This document shows positions 18,955-30,409 of a DNA stretch of 64,000 bases, in pieces. Made by a program: the position numbers and the translations under genes. Below the pieces are notes generated by a model. That model saw only the letters and a list, made by a program, of their open reading frames with translations, was not told where the DNA came from and made no database searches. The DNA is from Phycisphaerales bacterium UBA1845. GTDB lineage: Bacteria; Planctomycetota; Phycisphaerae; UBA1845. The stretch covers positions 6,192 through 70,191 of the forward strand of contig DDIR01000047.1 of assembly GCA_002338715.1 (NCBI GenBank), written 5' to 3'. Within the stretch, counting starts at the first letter, position 1. Each line of letters begins with the position of its first letter.

Positions 18955-19866
18955 ATGACTGGCTACAATCTGACCCATTTAAAACAGCTGGAAGCTGAAA
19001 GCATCTTCATCATTCGGGAGGTGGCTGCGGAATTTGAACGCCCGGTGATGATGTACTCGATCGGTAAAGATTCAGCCGTCATGCTCCAACTCGCGATCAA
19101 AGCGTTTCATCCGGCCAAGCCTCCTTTCCCGCTGCTGCACGTGGACACAACCTGGAAGTTTCGGGACATGATCCGCTTTCGCGATGAATACATCCGCGAC
19201 GAGCTTGGTCTTGATCTGATTGTTCACACGAATGAGGAAGGCAAGCGAAATGGTGTCACGCCATTTACGCACGGCAGCAAGAAGTACACCGACATTATGA
19301 AGACCGTCGCGCTCAAGCAGGCATTGTCGAAACACCGCTTCGACGCAGCATTCGGCGGTGCCCGACGCGACGAAGAAAAATCGCGGGCCAAAGAACGTGT
19401 CTATTCTTTCCGAGATCGCAACCACACGTGGGAGCCGAAAAACCAGCGGCCGGAATTGTGGAACCTTTATAACGGCGCGATCAACGAAGGCGAAAGCATC
19501 CGCGTGTTCCCTTTGTCCAACTGGACTGAACTCGACGTCTGGCAATACATCCATCTGGAAAAAATCCCGATCGTCCCGCTCTACTTCGCAGCCAACCGCC
19601 CAGTCGTGAAACGCAACGGCACGCTGATCATGGTGGACGACGATCGCATGGAACTCGAAGAGGGCGAGCAACCCGAAATGAAGATGGTTCGTTTTCGGAC
19701 ACTCGGTTGCTACCCGCTTTCCGGGGCCGAAGAATCGACCGCGACGACGCTTCCGGAAATCATTCAGGAAATGCTGCTCACCAAATATTCCGAACGGCAA
19801 GGCCGACTCATCGACTATGACCAGTCCGGATCGATGGAAGCCAAGAAGCGTGAAGGGTATTTTTAG
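18955..19866 (+). CDS. cysD: Sulfate adenylyltransferase subunit 2 (PP-loop subunit)
   Basis: A 303-residue protein of the usual CysD length. With CysN it makes adenosine 5'-phosphosulfate from ATP and sulfate, the first step of sulfate assimilation. The PP-loop ATP site is [11 protein letters not shown] near residues 34-44. Other family signatures are [28 protein letters not shown] and the end [21 protein letters not shown]. It stands 31 bases before cysNC and is surely co-transcribed. No other cys gene (cysH, cysI, sulfate transporter) is nearby, so the rest of the pathway is elsewhere. Confidence 0.97.
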   Translation: MTGYNLTHLKQLEAESIFIIREVAAEFERPVMMYSIGKDSAVMLQLAIKAFHPAKPPFPLLHVDTTWKFRDMIRFRDEYIRDELGLDLIVHTNEEGKRNGVTPFTHGSKKYTDIMKTVALKQALSKHRFDAAFGGARRDEEKSRAKERVYSFRDRNHTWEPKNQRPELWNLYNGAINEGESIRVFPLSNWTELDVWQYIHLEKIPIVPLYFAANRPVVKRNGTLIMVDDDRMELEEGEQPEMKMVRFRTLGCYPLSGAEESTATTLPEIIQEMLLTKYSERQGRLIDYDQSGSMEAKKREGYF

Positions 19867-19897
19867 GTCAGGCGAACGAATCACATAACGAAACAAT

Positions 19898-21835
19898 ATG
19901 TCGCATCAATCCGAACTAATCAGCACCGACATCAACGCCTACCTCGCACAGCACGAGCGTAAGGAACTTCTGCGCCTTCTGACATGCGGCAGCGTCGATG
20001 ACGGCAAGAGCACGCTTATCGGCCGCCTGCTCCACGATTCGAAAATGATCTACGAAGATCAGCTCGAATCGATCAAAGCCGACAGCGTCAAATCCGGCAC
20101 CACCGGCGACGATGTGGACCTCGCCCTGCTCGTCGATGGCCTGCAAGCCGAACGCGAGCAGGGCATCACCATCGACGTCGCCTATCGATACTTCTCAACG
20201 TCGCGGCGAAAATTCATCATCGCCGACACCCCGGGTCACGAGCAGTACACCCGCAACATGGTGACCGGCGCATCCACGTGCGATCTCGCGATTATCCTGA
20301 TCGATGCGCGGCACGGTGTGGTAACCCAAACCAAGCGCCACAGCTTCATCGCGGCGCTTCTGGGGATCAAGCACATCCTCGTCGCCGTCAACAAAATGGA
20401 CCTGGTGGATTATCGTGAAGACGTCTTCGACGCGATCAGAAACGATTATCGCAGTTTCTCGGCAAACCTGAGCATCAAGGACGTTCAGTACCTGCCGATT
20501 TCGGCGCTCCGCGGTGACAACGTCGTCGACGCCAGCGTGAACATGCCGTGGTTCCGCGGCAGCACGTTGATGCACTATCTCGAAAACGTTCACATCGCAG
20601 CCGACCGCAACCTGACCGAACTGCGGTTCCCCGTACAATACGTCAACCGGCCGACCCACGATTTCCGCGGATATTGCGGGACCATCGCATCCGGAATCAT
20701 TCACCCGGGCGACGAAATCACCGTCCTGCCATCGCGCACACCGAGCAAGATCAAGAGTATTGTTACCAGCGAGGGCGAACTCGACGAAGCGTTCGCGCCG
20801 ATGGCCGTCACCTTGACGCTGACCGATGAAGTCGATGCCAGTCGCGGTGACATGATTGTCGGAACCGACAGCCTGCCCAAGACCGATCAGAAGTTTGAGG
20901 CCATGGTCGTATGGATGGCCGAAGAACCGATGGTTCCCGGCAAGCAGTATGTCGTCAAGCACACCACCAAGAAGACATTCGGTTCGGTTTCGACGTTGCT
21001 CTATCGCGTCGACGTCAATTCGCTCGAACGCCAAGCCGCCCCGACGCTTTCGCTCAACGAGATTGGCCGCTGCAAGCTCACGCTGACTCAGCCGATCATG
21101 CACGATGACTATCAACGCAACCGAAGCACGGGCGCGTTCATCCTGATTGACCGCATCACCAACGGAACCGTCGGCGCGGGCATGATCGTCGAACAGCGAG
21201 CCGGCGATTCACGGGCCGACCACTGGGACACCGAACCCGCCAGCGACAAACTCGCAACGTCAGCCAGCTTCGTGACCCCCGATGAACGGGCCGCCCGTTA
21301 CGGTCAAAAAGCCGTCACCGTCCTGCTCACCGGACTCACCGGTGCCGGCAAAACGACGACGGCATACGCACTCGAACGGCGACTCTTCGAATTGGGTCGG
21401 GCATGCACCGTGCTTGATGGTCAAAACATGCGCAAGGGCATCAGCAAGGACCTCGGGTTCTCTGCCGACGAACGATCGGAAAATCTCCGCCGCAGCGCCG
21501 AAGTCGCGAAGCTGATCAACGATGCCGGCTTGATTGCGATCTGTGCATTCGTCGCCCCCAACAAGCTCGCCCGCCGCCGCGCCCGTGAAGTCATCGGCAA
21601 CGAACGATTCGTCGTCATCCATCTGTCAGCCCCCATCGAAGTCTGCCGGCAGCGCGACCAGGAAGGCCTCTACGCCCTAGCCGACTCGGGCCAGGTCGCC
21701 AACTTCCCCGGCGTAAGCTACCCCTACGAAGCCCCGGAAAAGCCCAACCTCGTGCTGCCAACGCACGAAATCTCAGTATCAGAAGCCGTCGATCGCATCG
21801 TCGCATTCCTCGACAAGCGCGAGATCATCGCTTGA
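19898..21835 (+). CDS. cysNC: Bifunctional sulfate adenylyltransferase subunit 1/adenylylsulfate kinase
   Basis: A 645-residue fusion. Residues about 20-440 are CysN, an EF-Tu-like GTPase that drives APS formation: G1 GSVDDGKST near 32, DTPGHEQYTRNM (G3), NKMDLV (G4), followed by two beta-barrel domains. Residues about 460-645 are APS kinase (CysC), which makes PAPS: P-loop GLTGAGKTT near 479, LDGQNMRKGISKDLGFS, and FVAPNKLARRRARE. The fusion is the form known from Mycobacterium and Pseudomonas. It directly follows cysD, giving a complete sulfate-activation unit. Confidence 0.97.
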   Translation: MSHQSELISTDINAYLAQHERKELLRLLTCGSVDDGKSTLIGRLLHDSKMIYEDQLESIKADSVKSGTTGDDVDLALLVDGLQAEREQGITIDVAYRYFSTSRRKFIIADTPGHEQYTRNMVTGASTCDLAIILIDARHGVVTQTKRHSFIAALLGIKHILVAVNKMDLVDYREDVFDAIRNDYRSFSANLSIKDVQYLPISALRGDNVVDASVNMPWFRGSTLMHYLENVHIAADRNLTELRFPVQYVNRPTHDFRGYCGTIASGIIHPGDEITVLPSRTPSKIKSIVTSEGELDEAFAPMAVTLTLTDEVDASRGDMIVGTDSLPKTDQKFEAMVVWMAEEPMVPGKQYVVKHTTKKTFGSVSTLLYRVDVNSLERQAAPTLSLNEIGRCKLTLTQPIMHDDYQRNRSTGAFILIDRITNGTVGAGMIVEQRAGDSRADHWDTEPASDKLATSASFVTPDERAARYGQKAVTVLLTGLTGAGKTTTAYALERRLFELGRACTVLDGQNMRKGISKDLGFSADERSENLRRSAEVAKLINDAGLIAICAFVAPNKLARRRAREVIGNERFVVIHLSAPIEVCRQRDQEGLYALADSGQVANFPGVSYPYEAPEKPNLVLPTHEISVSEAVDRIVAFLDKREIIA

Positions 21836-21926
21836 TTTTGCGGGGAAACATCTGACTTTCACGTCATCCATTGCTCCGGGCGCTCCGTCATTTGTTGGTG
21901 ATAGACCTTCTCTGGAGACTTGGCGG

Positions 21927-22889
21927 ATGATTGAAAGTCAAAACGGCAAACGTCCCCTGGCATTCACACTGGTCGAACTTCTCGTCGTCATCTCGATCAT
22001 CGGGTTACTTGTCGCGGTCTTGGTTCCGGCGCTTTCACGTGCTCGAAAGCAGGCGGCGGGGGTGGTTTGTCAGTCCAATGTTCGGTCCTTGATGACCGGA
22101 ATGAACGTCTATGTGGCCGACCAGGGGGCGTTTCCGGGGACGCACAGCCTGTTTTACTTCCAACTGCTGTTCGGCGAATCCTGGCCGCGGATTGGCGGGG
22201 TCACCTGGGATGGGGCTCGCGACAAGCTCAACGACGACCTCAGCTTCACCGTTCCCTACGCCAAACCGTTTCACACGGATCCCCAGTTTGTCGAAGATGT
22301 GCCAAGACGTGGCACCTTGTTTCCGTACGTGAAAGACGAGCGCGTTTATCTTTGCCCCTCCGATAAGCCGGGCCCTTCAACGGACACACCAGACGGCGGC
22401 GGTGGGAATGGACGTTTGAGCTATGGATTCAACGCCTACATCGGGTATCGCTCGCCCGACAGCCTGCGGAGTTTTCGATACGTCATTGATTCGCTCAACA
22501 ACAAGCTCCCGGGCACCGACGAAACCCGCTCGTATCATGCCGGCCAAGTCGTTCGCTTCACACCGGCATCGTTTGTTGCGTTCGTCGAAGAACATCCCAA
22601 GTCCAACATCAACGGCGATTGGCCCGACGGAAACTTCAACGGCATCGACCGCGTCGCGACCCGTCATCAACTTCAACCCGGCGCCAACGCTGAAGGAGGC
22701 CCCAAGGGTCGAACGAGCATTGCATATCTGGATGGTCACGCCGAAGGGCGGCTGCTGCCGACGAAAACGCTCGGGCGCGAGTTGTTTGCAGAGTCTGGTC
22801 AGCCTTACATCTGGCGCGAGTCGGGCGGGCCGGACAACGTGAACATGGCCGCATTTCTCAAAGATATACCGGGACCGTGCCCGTGGTGA
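21927..22889 (+). CDS. Prepilin-type N-terminal methylation domain protein
   Basis: A 320-residue protein with a type IV prepilin/type II pseudopilin signal: short basic leader, then AFTLVELLVVISIIGLL with the Glu five residues into the mature form, where a prepilin peptidase would cleave and methylate. The long globular part ends with a DG motif in IAYLDGHAEGRLL, the pattern of the large planctomycete prepilin-like families (H-X9-DG type). These are abundant in planctomycetes and their roles are mostly unknown. It stands alone, without other pilus or secretion genes nearby. Confidence 0.87.
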   Translation: MIESQNGKRPLAFTLVELLVVISIIGLLVAVLVPALSRARKQAAGVVCQSNVRSLMTGMNVYVADQGAFPGTHSLFYFQLLFGESWPRIGGVTWDGARDKLNDDLSFTVPYAKPFHTDPQFVEDVPRRGTLFPYVKDERVYLCPSDKPGPSTDTPDGGGGNGRLSYGFNAYIGYRSPDSLRSFRYVIDSLNNKLPGTDETRSYHAGQVVRFTPASFVAFVEEHPKSNINGDWPDGNFNGIDRVATRHQLQPGANAEGGPKGRTSIAYLDGHAEGRLLPTKTLGRELFAESGQPYIWRESGGPDNVNMAAFLKDIPGPCPW

Positions 22890-22923
22890 GCGGCTGGTTT
22901 AAAATGATGAAGACGTGTTGGAC

Positions 22924-23319
22924 TTAGTGATCTTCGTTTTCGAGAGAGGGCGACATCGCCGCCCCGTAGATTTCGGCCATCTCGGTCATGCAGCATTGAT
23001 TGGAAACGATGAAGTAACCGACAGGCCGGTTGAACATTGACGCAAAGGCACACATGATGGTCATGATCGCATGAACGGCCCACGCGACGACGATGGGCCC
23101 CTTCATGTTGACCATCAGGCCAAGCACGAGCAAGAGTGCCACCGGCACAAAGAGCACCAGCGACCAGATCGTATTCCCCTTGATCCAGAAGCGTACGTAC
23201 GGCGAGATCCACAGCTTCGTCCGGCGGGCGATCATGCCCGGCACAAAGTACAGAAACAGCGACGCCAATTGAATGATCGTGGTCTGAATGCGTTCTGATT
23301 CGGAGGGTGTGTAGGTCAT
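22924..23319 (-). CDS. Small membrane protein, DUF4870/Tic20-like
   Basis: A 131-residue protein from ATG 23319 (MTYTPSESERIQTT); the open frame extends to 23439, but the upstream part is Cys- and Arg-rich and non-conserved in character. Three hydrophobic segments lie at about residues 15-30, 50-72 and 78-100. The layout (ERxxxxxxxLaSL, a helical hairpin, then a short linker and further membrane spans) resembles DUF4870, a Tic20-like family of unknown function. The 26 residues at the C terminus are polar and acidic and contain adjacent Cys residues (NQCCMTEMAE). Confidence 0.6.
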   Translation of the reverse strand: MTYTPSESERIQTTIIQLASLFLYFVPGMIARRTKLWISPYVRFWIKGNTIWSLVLFVPVALLLVLGLMVNMKGPIVVAWAVHAIMTIMCAFASMFNRPVGYFIVSNQCCMTEMAEIYGAAMSPSLENEDH

Positions 23320-23594
23320 GTTGGCGGCCCTGCTTTCTGGTTGCCCTGGTGAATGCCGCCAAACGCACACGCATGCCGATGGCGATTCCTTCCTTGACCA
23401 ATGCGCTCCCGACCGAAACACTTTTGATTTGATCCCCACGCATTCTTACCGCATAACGTGGGACAGGATTCTAGAAGATACGGCGTCGAAGAATCGACTT
23501 CAACGATTGTCGCATGTTTTAGCGCTATTTTCGCGCACGACCGGTGATGCTGAACAGCCCTGCCGTTGCTGACCGGAAAGACGTGGTCAATTCG

Positions 23595-24548
23595 TCAGCC
23601 ATTTGGTCCAGACATGATTTGACTGATCGCAGTGAGATCCTCGACTTCCACAGGCTCACCGCCCACAAGGTTGCACGGGAGACACCCGGCGCTGACCGAC
23701 CCGATACAGGGTAAACAATCCCGGTAGTCAACGATGTCGACGTCACCATCAAGATCGACATCCCCATTCCCAAATGGTAAACACTGTCCCGTCCCACTGC
23801 AATATTCTTCTGAATTACAGTCAGAGTTATCCTGGCAAGCGTCCATCGCCACGAGCAAAACATCGTCAACTGCGGCTTCGACGATATTACCCAGCAGGCT
23901 GGCCGTGCCGTCGCTGGCGCCGAATCTTATCTGGACGTTCGAGGTCAGATCGATGTGCGTCTCAAGCAAAATGCTTTGAGCGATCCATGTGTTCGCCCGA
24001 GCCGAGTTATCAAGACGCTCCAATTCCACCCATGGCGAGCTTACCGAGTCACGGGCCTGAACCACAAAATAGTCGTCCACGTCCTCGTTCAGTCGATCCA
24101 GGAAGTACCATCGAAAATACGACAACTCGACGCTGGAATAACCCGACAGGTCAATCACCGGTGAAACCAGGTAGACAACCCCCTTGTCCACGTCATGAAA
24201 ACCAACATCGCCCGGCGTGTTCTGTGCGGTGAACGCGCAGCCGACGCTTTCATTACCGCTTTCGGGTTGGGCTGGTTCTCCCGCTTGAAACGTTCCCACG
24301 GGATCACCGATTTCCCAGGTACCTTGATCGGCAGTATCGTCCGCTCCGCCCATGGTCCAGCCGTTCGTATTTCCGTTTTCAAACCCTTCCTCGAACAAGG
24401 CAACCTGACCGAAGGCGGATTGCGTCAAACAGGCGGTGAACATGAGCAGGAAAGTCAGGGCGCAAAGGGAGTGCGGACGGTTTCGTCTGGTAAGCAGTTG
24501 CCCTCCCCGACCGAGGCGACGAATCAATCGATTGATCGCAGGGAACAT
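23595..24548 (-). CDS. Secreted beta-sandwich protein with dockerin-like C terminus
   Basis: A 317-residue protein from ATG 24548, with a long n-region then a hydrophobic signal (CALTFLLMFTACLTQSAFG). Residues about 55-220 look like a jelly-roll/MAM-like domain (EEGFENGNTNGWT, SPVIDLSGYSSVELSYFRWY, VELERLDNS). A short Cys-rich segment (CQDNSDCNSEEYC) follows, then a Ca-binding repeat DVDLDGDVDIVDYRDCL of dockerin type with a degenerate partner. No enzyme motif is seen. The frame is open to 24587, but the signal peptide favours the inner start. Confidence 0.75.
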   Translation of the reverse strand: MFPAINRLIRRLGRGGQLLTRRNRPHSLCALTFLLMFTACLTQSAFGQVALFEEGFENGNTNGWTMGGADDTADQGTWEIGDPVGTFQAGEPAQPESGNESVGCAFTAQNTPGDVGFHDVDKGVVYLVSPVIDLSGYSSVELSYFRWYFLDRLNEDVDDYFVVQARDSVSSPWVELERLDNSARANTWIAQSILLETHIDLTSNVQIRFGASDGTASLLGNIVEAAVDDVLLVAMDACQDNSDCNSEEYCSGTGQCLPFGNGDVDLDGDVDIVDYRDCLPCIGSVSAGCLPCNLVGGEPVEVEDLTAISQIMSGPNG

Positions 24549-24706
24549 GGCAGCCAATGTTGTTGAGTTGTTGAGTTGTTGTACCAAATGAAGCCGGGCC
24601 CCGCCGCGCTCGAATGCAACGGACGGGCAGGCCCAACCCCTTGAAGCATAACCTACCGAATCGTCGGCTTCAAATCGATTTCCGAATGTATGCCTGAATC
24701 GACCTA

Positions 24707-26617
<1,911 letters not shown>

Positions 26618-26706
26618 TTAACCAACTTCCCAACCTTTTGAGATTGGGCGTGCGTCAGGCGATCGATGGCGTAACACCATTGGGAATTCGAAGGCGGGAT
26701 CCGAGT

Positions 26707-26817
26707 TCGCATTCCCTACGCAGTGCCGCAACAACTCGACGCCTGATCAGGTTCGAAGGGTGAGAGACTGCGTTCGCCAATCTCATTCTCAGGTCAGCCG
26801 CGTACCGACCACCCCCA
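26707..26817 (-). ncRNA. TPP riboswitch (THI element) controlling thiC
   Basis: Read on the minus strand, the region contains the conserved series GGGGGTGG, then CTGAGA (26792-26787), ACCC, then GAACCTGATCAGG (about 26754-26742) and finally TGCGTAGGGAA, in the order and spacing of the thi box. A variable P3 arm lies between CTGAGA and ACCC. There is no obvious T-run terminator between it and thiC; control may be through access to the AAAGGATG ribosome site. Confidence 0.93.
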
Positions 26818-27081
26818 GCGATGTGACCACTGTAAGACCGACCCACCAATTAGGCAAGAACCGGCACCTGCACAGCCGCAACACGGTCAAACGTCGCCGT
26901 CTGAATGCACCCCACGAACAGGATTGACCGAGCCCTCATCCGCTGTCATACTACATTAAATCTGCACGTTCGCAGCGTGATCGGTCTTGCCACCCATAGG
27001 ATCGCCCACAATACGATTGAGCGAAAGTTTAAGTAACATGCCAATGGCATGATCGACCCCTCAGGCCCGCTGGAGCCCACC

Positions 27082-27456
27082 ATGAGTTTCGAAGACAAGA
27101 CCATCATCTGTGCCGATTGTGGAAACGATTTCATTCACTCCGCCACTGATCAGGAGCGCTATGCCGAACGCGGATTCACCAACGAACCCAAGCGTTGCCG
27201 CGACTGTCGTGAAAAACGCAAGTCACAAAGCGGTGGCGGCGGTGGTGGTGGCGGCCGAGGCGGACACGGCGGACATGGCGGCGGAGGTTATGGTGGCGGC
27301 GGTTATGGCGGTGGCGGATACGGCGGTGGACGCCAGGAACGCGAAATGCACGAAGCCACCTGCTCACAGTGTGGCGCCCAAACGACCGTGCCTTTTAAGC
27401 CAACTTCCGGGCGCCCCGTTCTCTGTCGCGATTGCTTTCGGGCCAGCCGCAACTAG
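27082..27456 (+). CDS. Small protein with two zinc ribbons and a Gly-rich linker
   Basis: A 124-residue protein from ATG 27082. The first zinc ribbon has Cys10, Cys13, Cys39 and Cys42 (IICADCGNDF ... RCRDCREKRK), matching the probable zinc-ribbon family often found in such proteins. Residues about 51-83 are a Gly linker with GGGGY repeats and His. The second ribbon has Cys94, Cys97, Cys115 and Cys118 (CSQCGA ... SGRPVLCRDCF). Gly/Arg/Tyr-rich linkers of this kind occur in RNA-binding and phase-separating proteins; a nucleic-acid role is an inference. It is divergent from thiC. Confidence 0.8.
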   Translation: MSFEDKTIICADCGNDFIHSATDQERYAERGFTNEPKRCRDCREKRKSQSGGGGGGGGRGGHGGHGGGGYGGGGYGGGGYGGGRQEREMHEATCSQCGAQTTVPFKPTSGRPVLCRDCFRASRN

Positions 27457-27586
27457 CGCCCAGAATTGCAATCGCTGGCAAGATTCCGACCCTAGGCGGA
27501 ATTCCAAACTCAGGCGGGCACGCTCGCTGCAACCGGTAATACGAAGACCAAATACACCGATTGGCGGAGCAGTCGAGGCCAGACGG

Positions 27587-29080
27587 TTGGGGTTCGTCTC
27601 CACCGCGAGTCGATCCCTGCGCATCGCGTGTCGTTGCATGGCGATCGCGGTCCTGTTCGCGTCCGTAAATTCTACCTACGCAATCTCGCCGGCATTGCAG
27701 GAGGCCATCCCGCGCGATCACCTTGCCTACATCGCGTCGGACCGCACAGGCCAGGGCGCTTCCGATGATTCATCCACCGGTCCACCGCCCCTCGTTGCAA
27801 TCGGGGCGGACCTGCTTCATCGATTCGGGGGTCGACACGTCAATCAAAGCGCGGTCAGCGCCACGCTCGATGTCCTGAGTTCGCTCGCCAGACTCGCACC
27901 CTACCCGTTCGCCGTCGTCGTCACCGATGCGTCGGCCAAACGCCTTGGACCCGATAGTTTTCGCCTGAACGAATTGCAGGCAGCGGCCATCATCGAAACC
28001 GGCGGTGATAACGCGCGAATCACGCAGGATATTCAAGACCTGCTCACGCGCTGGACGTCGCGCGACTCGGCCCGCATCACGAGCAAAGACGAGTTCGACT
28101 CGAAAGTCCACACGCTGATCGACGACCGCCTGCCCGATTGGTGCGTGATCAAATGGGGTGCGATCAAGCGCTTCTACGTCGTCGCGATCGGGCACCGTGG
28201 ATTCAACGACGCGGCTCAGTCCATTCTCCGAGCGGGCGAACACGCGACCGACGAAACAAAAGTGCAGCATTGGCGCGAATTGCTGGGCAGCCGCACCGCC
28301 CACTTTGAGCTTCAGATCAACTTTGACGCGATCAAAAGCGCCCTCGCGACGATCGTCAAAGGTCGCACGCAAGACGTTCTCGACGAACTCGGGTTCGCCG
28401 ATTGTTCGCTTTCGATGTGGACCGTCGCCAGCAAGAATCGCGCCGTTATCTGCACCTGTCTGAAAATCATCAATGGTGAAGAAGTCCTCATCCCAATCAG
28501 CACCGAGGCGCACGGTATACAATCGCGTCTCATCCCCTCCGCCGCCACCGAATACACCCTGTTTCGATGCAATCTTGGCGACGTGATCAACCGGTCAGTC
28601 AACGCCTACCTCGCGTCACGCCGGCAGGAAGTTCGCGACAGTCTTCAATCGCATTGGGCGACATTTGAAACCAACGCAAGCATCTCGATCAAGCGGGATC
28701 TATTCAACCACCTCGACGACATCATCCTCGTCCACAACGATCCGCCGCACCCGCTGAACCTCCCGTTGCTTTCGACCATCGTGATTCCCATCGCCGGCGA
28801 CCCGGCGACCGTTAACCGATCGCTGACGGCCCTTCTCAATCAATCCAACCGTTGGTTCCACAATGCCAACACCAACCCGGGCGAACACACGCCAACGTTC
28901 GCCCCGCAGTTCACCGAAGCCGACGACCACGTGTGGTATCTCTCGTTTGGTTTCGCAGGACCGGCGATCACCGTCGTCGACCAGTTTATCATCATCAGCC
29001 ATTCACCGTTGGCATGTCGCCAGGCCCGCGACAAGCTCATCGCCAACGCCTCAACAGAATCAAAGACGAACGGGAAATGA
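27587..29080 (+). CDS. Secreted protein of unknown function, coupled to an MFS transporter
   Basis: About 497 residues if started at TTG 27587, which has GAGG eight bases upstream and yields a normal signal peptide (basic n-region, then MAIAVLFASVNSTYA). An ATG at 27638 would leave that peptide without its basic start and has no ribosome site. The mature protein opens with SPALQEAIPRDHLAYIASDR and shows alternating alpha/beta character, with no motif recognised. Its stop overlaps the ATG of the transporter gene (ATGA), so the two are translated together. An unrelated reading of this frame extends back to 27110, over the zinc-ribbon gene, and is rejected. Confidence 0.7.
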   Translation: MGFVSTASRSLRIACRCMAIAVLFASVNSTYAISPALQEAIPRDHLAYIASDRTGQGASDDSSTGPPPLVAIGADLLHRFGGRHVNQSAVSATLDVLSSLARLAPYPFAVVVTDASAKRLGPDSFRLNELQAAAIIETGGDNARITQDIQDLLTRWTSRDSARITSKDEFDSKVHTLIDDRLPDWCVIKWGAIKRFYVVAIGHRGFNDAAQSILRAGEHATDETKVQHWRELLGSRTAHFELQINFDAIKSALATIVKGRTQDVLDELGFADCSLSMWTVASKNRAVICTCLKIINGEEVLIPISTEAHGIQSRLIPSAATEYTLFRCNLGDVINRSVNAYLASRRQEVRDSLQSHWATFETNASISIKRDLFNHLDDIILVHNDPPHPLNLPLLSTIVIPIAGDPATVNRSLTALLNQSNRWFHNANTNPGEHTPTFAPQFTEADDHVWYLSFGFAGPAITVVDQFIIISHSPLACRQARDKLIANASTESKTNGK

Positions 29081-30291
29081 GCATCACCGATTCCGAAACG
29101 CAGCAACCCCAGCGGCTTTACGATTGGCCGTTCTTCATCATTTTTATGGCACTGCTCTGCTACATGGGCGGATCGAGCATGCTGGTCCACCTGCGCAAAT
29201 ACGTTGCAACCGCTGGCGGCGGCATCACCACGATCAGTTGGGTCTTTGGTATCGGCATGGTCGGCAGCATCATCACCCGCCCATTCGTCGGCACGTCGAT
29301 CGATCGCTTCGGGTGTAGCCGCATCCTCCGGTTGGCGACGATCCTGGGCACGCTGTCGATCCTTGGTTTCCTGTTATCGGCGAATCTCTGGTTGATCTGC
29401 TCGTTGCGCGTTGTTTTTCAATTGGGTCAAGCCACGTTTCTCGCGACGGCTGCAGTGACAGCCGCCCGCATCGCGCCGAAGTCAAGGTCGGCTGAAAGCC
29501 TTGCAATGCTCGGGATGGGCGGGCTTCTCGGATTGATGGCCGGTCCGATGATCGGCGACTGGATTTTCTCCACATACTCCGAAGCCGATGGGCGCTTTAC
29601 GATTTTCTTCTTAACGGCAGCCGCCTTGATGCTCGTCAGTCTGGCATTCGCGTCGTGTCTCAAAGTGCCCGAAGTCAAACAGGCGCAATCGGATCGCGAG
29701 AGTTTCTTTCACGTCGTCTGGCGACACAAGCCCGGTCCCATCGTGATCATGGCCTTTTGCCTTGCGATGGTTCAAACGATCCCGGTGATGTTCATCGAAG
29801 GTTTCGTCAACGCCCGCAAGCTCGACGGCGTGACCATGTTTTTCCTCGCGTACTCACCGACCGCGATCTTGTTGCGCATCGTGCTGCGACGTTTGCCCGC
29901 ATATGTCGGCCGGCGACGCACCTTGATCACGGGCATGATCGCGTACCCCATCGGTTTGTTTCTGCTGACGCGCGTCCACGAAACGACGGGATTGATTCTG
30001 CCCGCGATCGTGATGGGGTTTGGGCACTGCTTCACGTATCCGTTTCTCGTGGACCTTGCAGCCGAGTCGATGCCCCCGCAACATCGCGGCGCGGCGACGG
30101 CATTGATCCTTGGCGTGCTGGACCTGGGATTTCTGTCCGGCTTCATCGCAATTGGAAAGCTGACCCATCGATATGGATTTGATGTATCGCTGAGGTCCGC
30201 CGCGGCGTTCGCACTGGTCGGGACAGCCGCCTACGCCTGGACGCAGCGCGGGCTCTTTCAACCGCTCCGCCCCATCAAAAACCACGAATAG
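29077..30291 (+). CDS. Major facilitator superfamily transporter
   Basis: A 404-residue membrane protein with about 12 hydrophobic segments. The ATG overlaps the stop of the preceding gene by four bases. After the second segment comes a loop FVGTSIDRFGCSR, equivalent to the MFS motif GxxxDRxGrR. A central cytosolic loop (residues about 200-215) separates two six-helix halves. The second half contains RRLPAYVGRRRTLI in the corresponding place. The substrate is unknown; the overlap with a secreted protein gene hints at joint work at the envelope. Confidence 0.88.
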   Translation: MSITDSETQQPQRLYDWPFFIIFMALLCYMGGSSMLVHLRKYVATAGGGITTISWVFGIGMVGSIITRPFVGTSIDRFGCSRILRLATILGTLSILGFLLSANLWLICSLRVVFQLGQATFLATAAVTAARIAPKSRSAESLAMLGMGGLLGLMAGPMIGDWIFSTYSEADGRFTIFFLTAAALMLVSLAFASCLKVPEVKQAQSDRESFFHVVWRHKPGPIVIMAFCLAMVQTIPVMFIEGFVNARKLDGVTMFFLAYSPTAILLRIVLRRLPAYVGRRRTLITGMIAYPIGLFLLTRVHETTGLILPAIVMGFGHCFTYPFLVDLAAESMPPQHRGAATALILGVLDLGFLSGFIAIGKLTHRYGFDVSLRSAAAFALVGTAAYAWTQRGLFQPLRPIKNHE

Positions 30292-30409
30292 TGCGACCGC
30301 AAGCCTGGGAGCCGATAATGCGAGGTCATGGATTTCGTTGAATCGCATCGGTCGCTCGCGGTAAAATGAACGCGAACGTCGGGCTTTCGGCTGGAGCGAT
30401 GTACCCAAC

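Noticed and set aside
18202..18998. Overlapping open frames between flagellin B and cysD
   Set aside because: No signal peptide, domain, ribosome site or codon bias; the longest overlaps the real cysD start in another frame.
27110..27586. Upstream part of a 656-codon open frame ending at 29080
   Set aside because: It overlaps the clear zinc-ribbon gene in another frame, has low-complexity Ala/Val content mirroring its Gly linker, and precedes a proper ribosome site and signal peptide at 27587.
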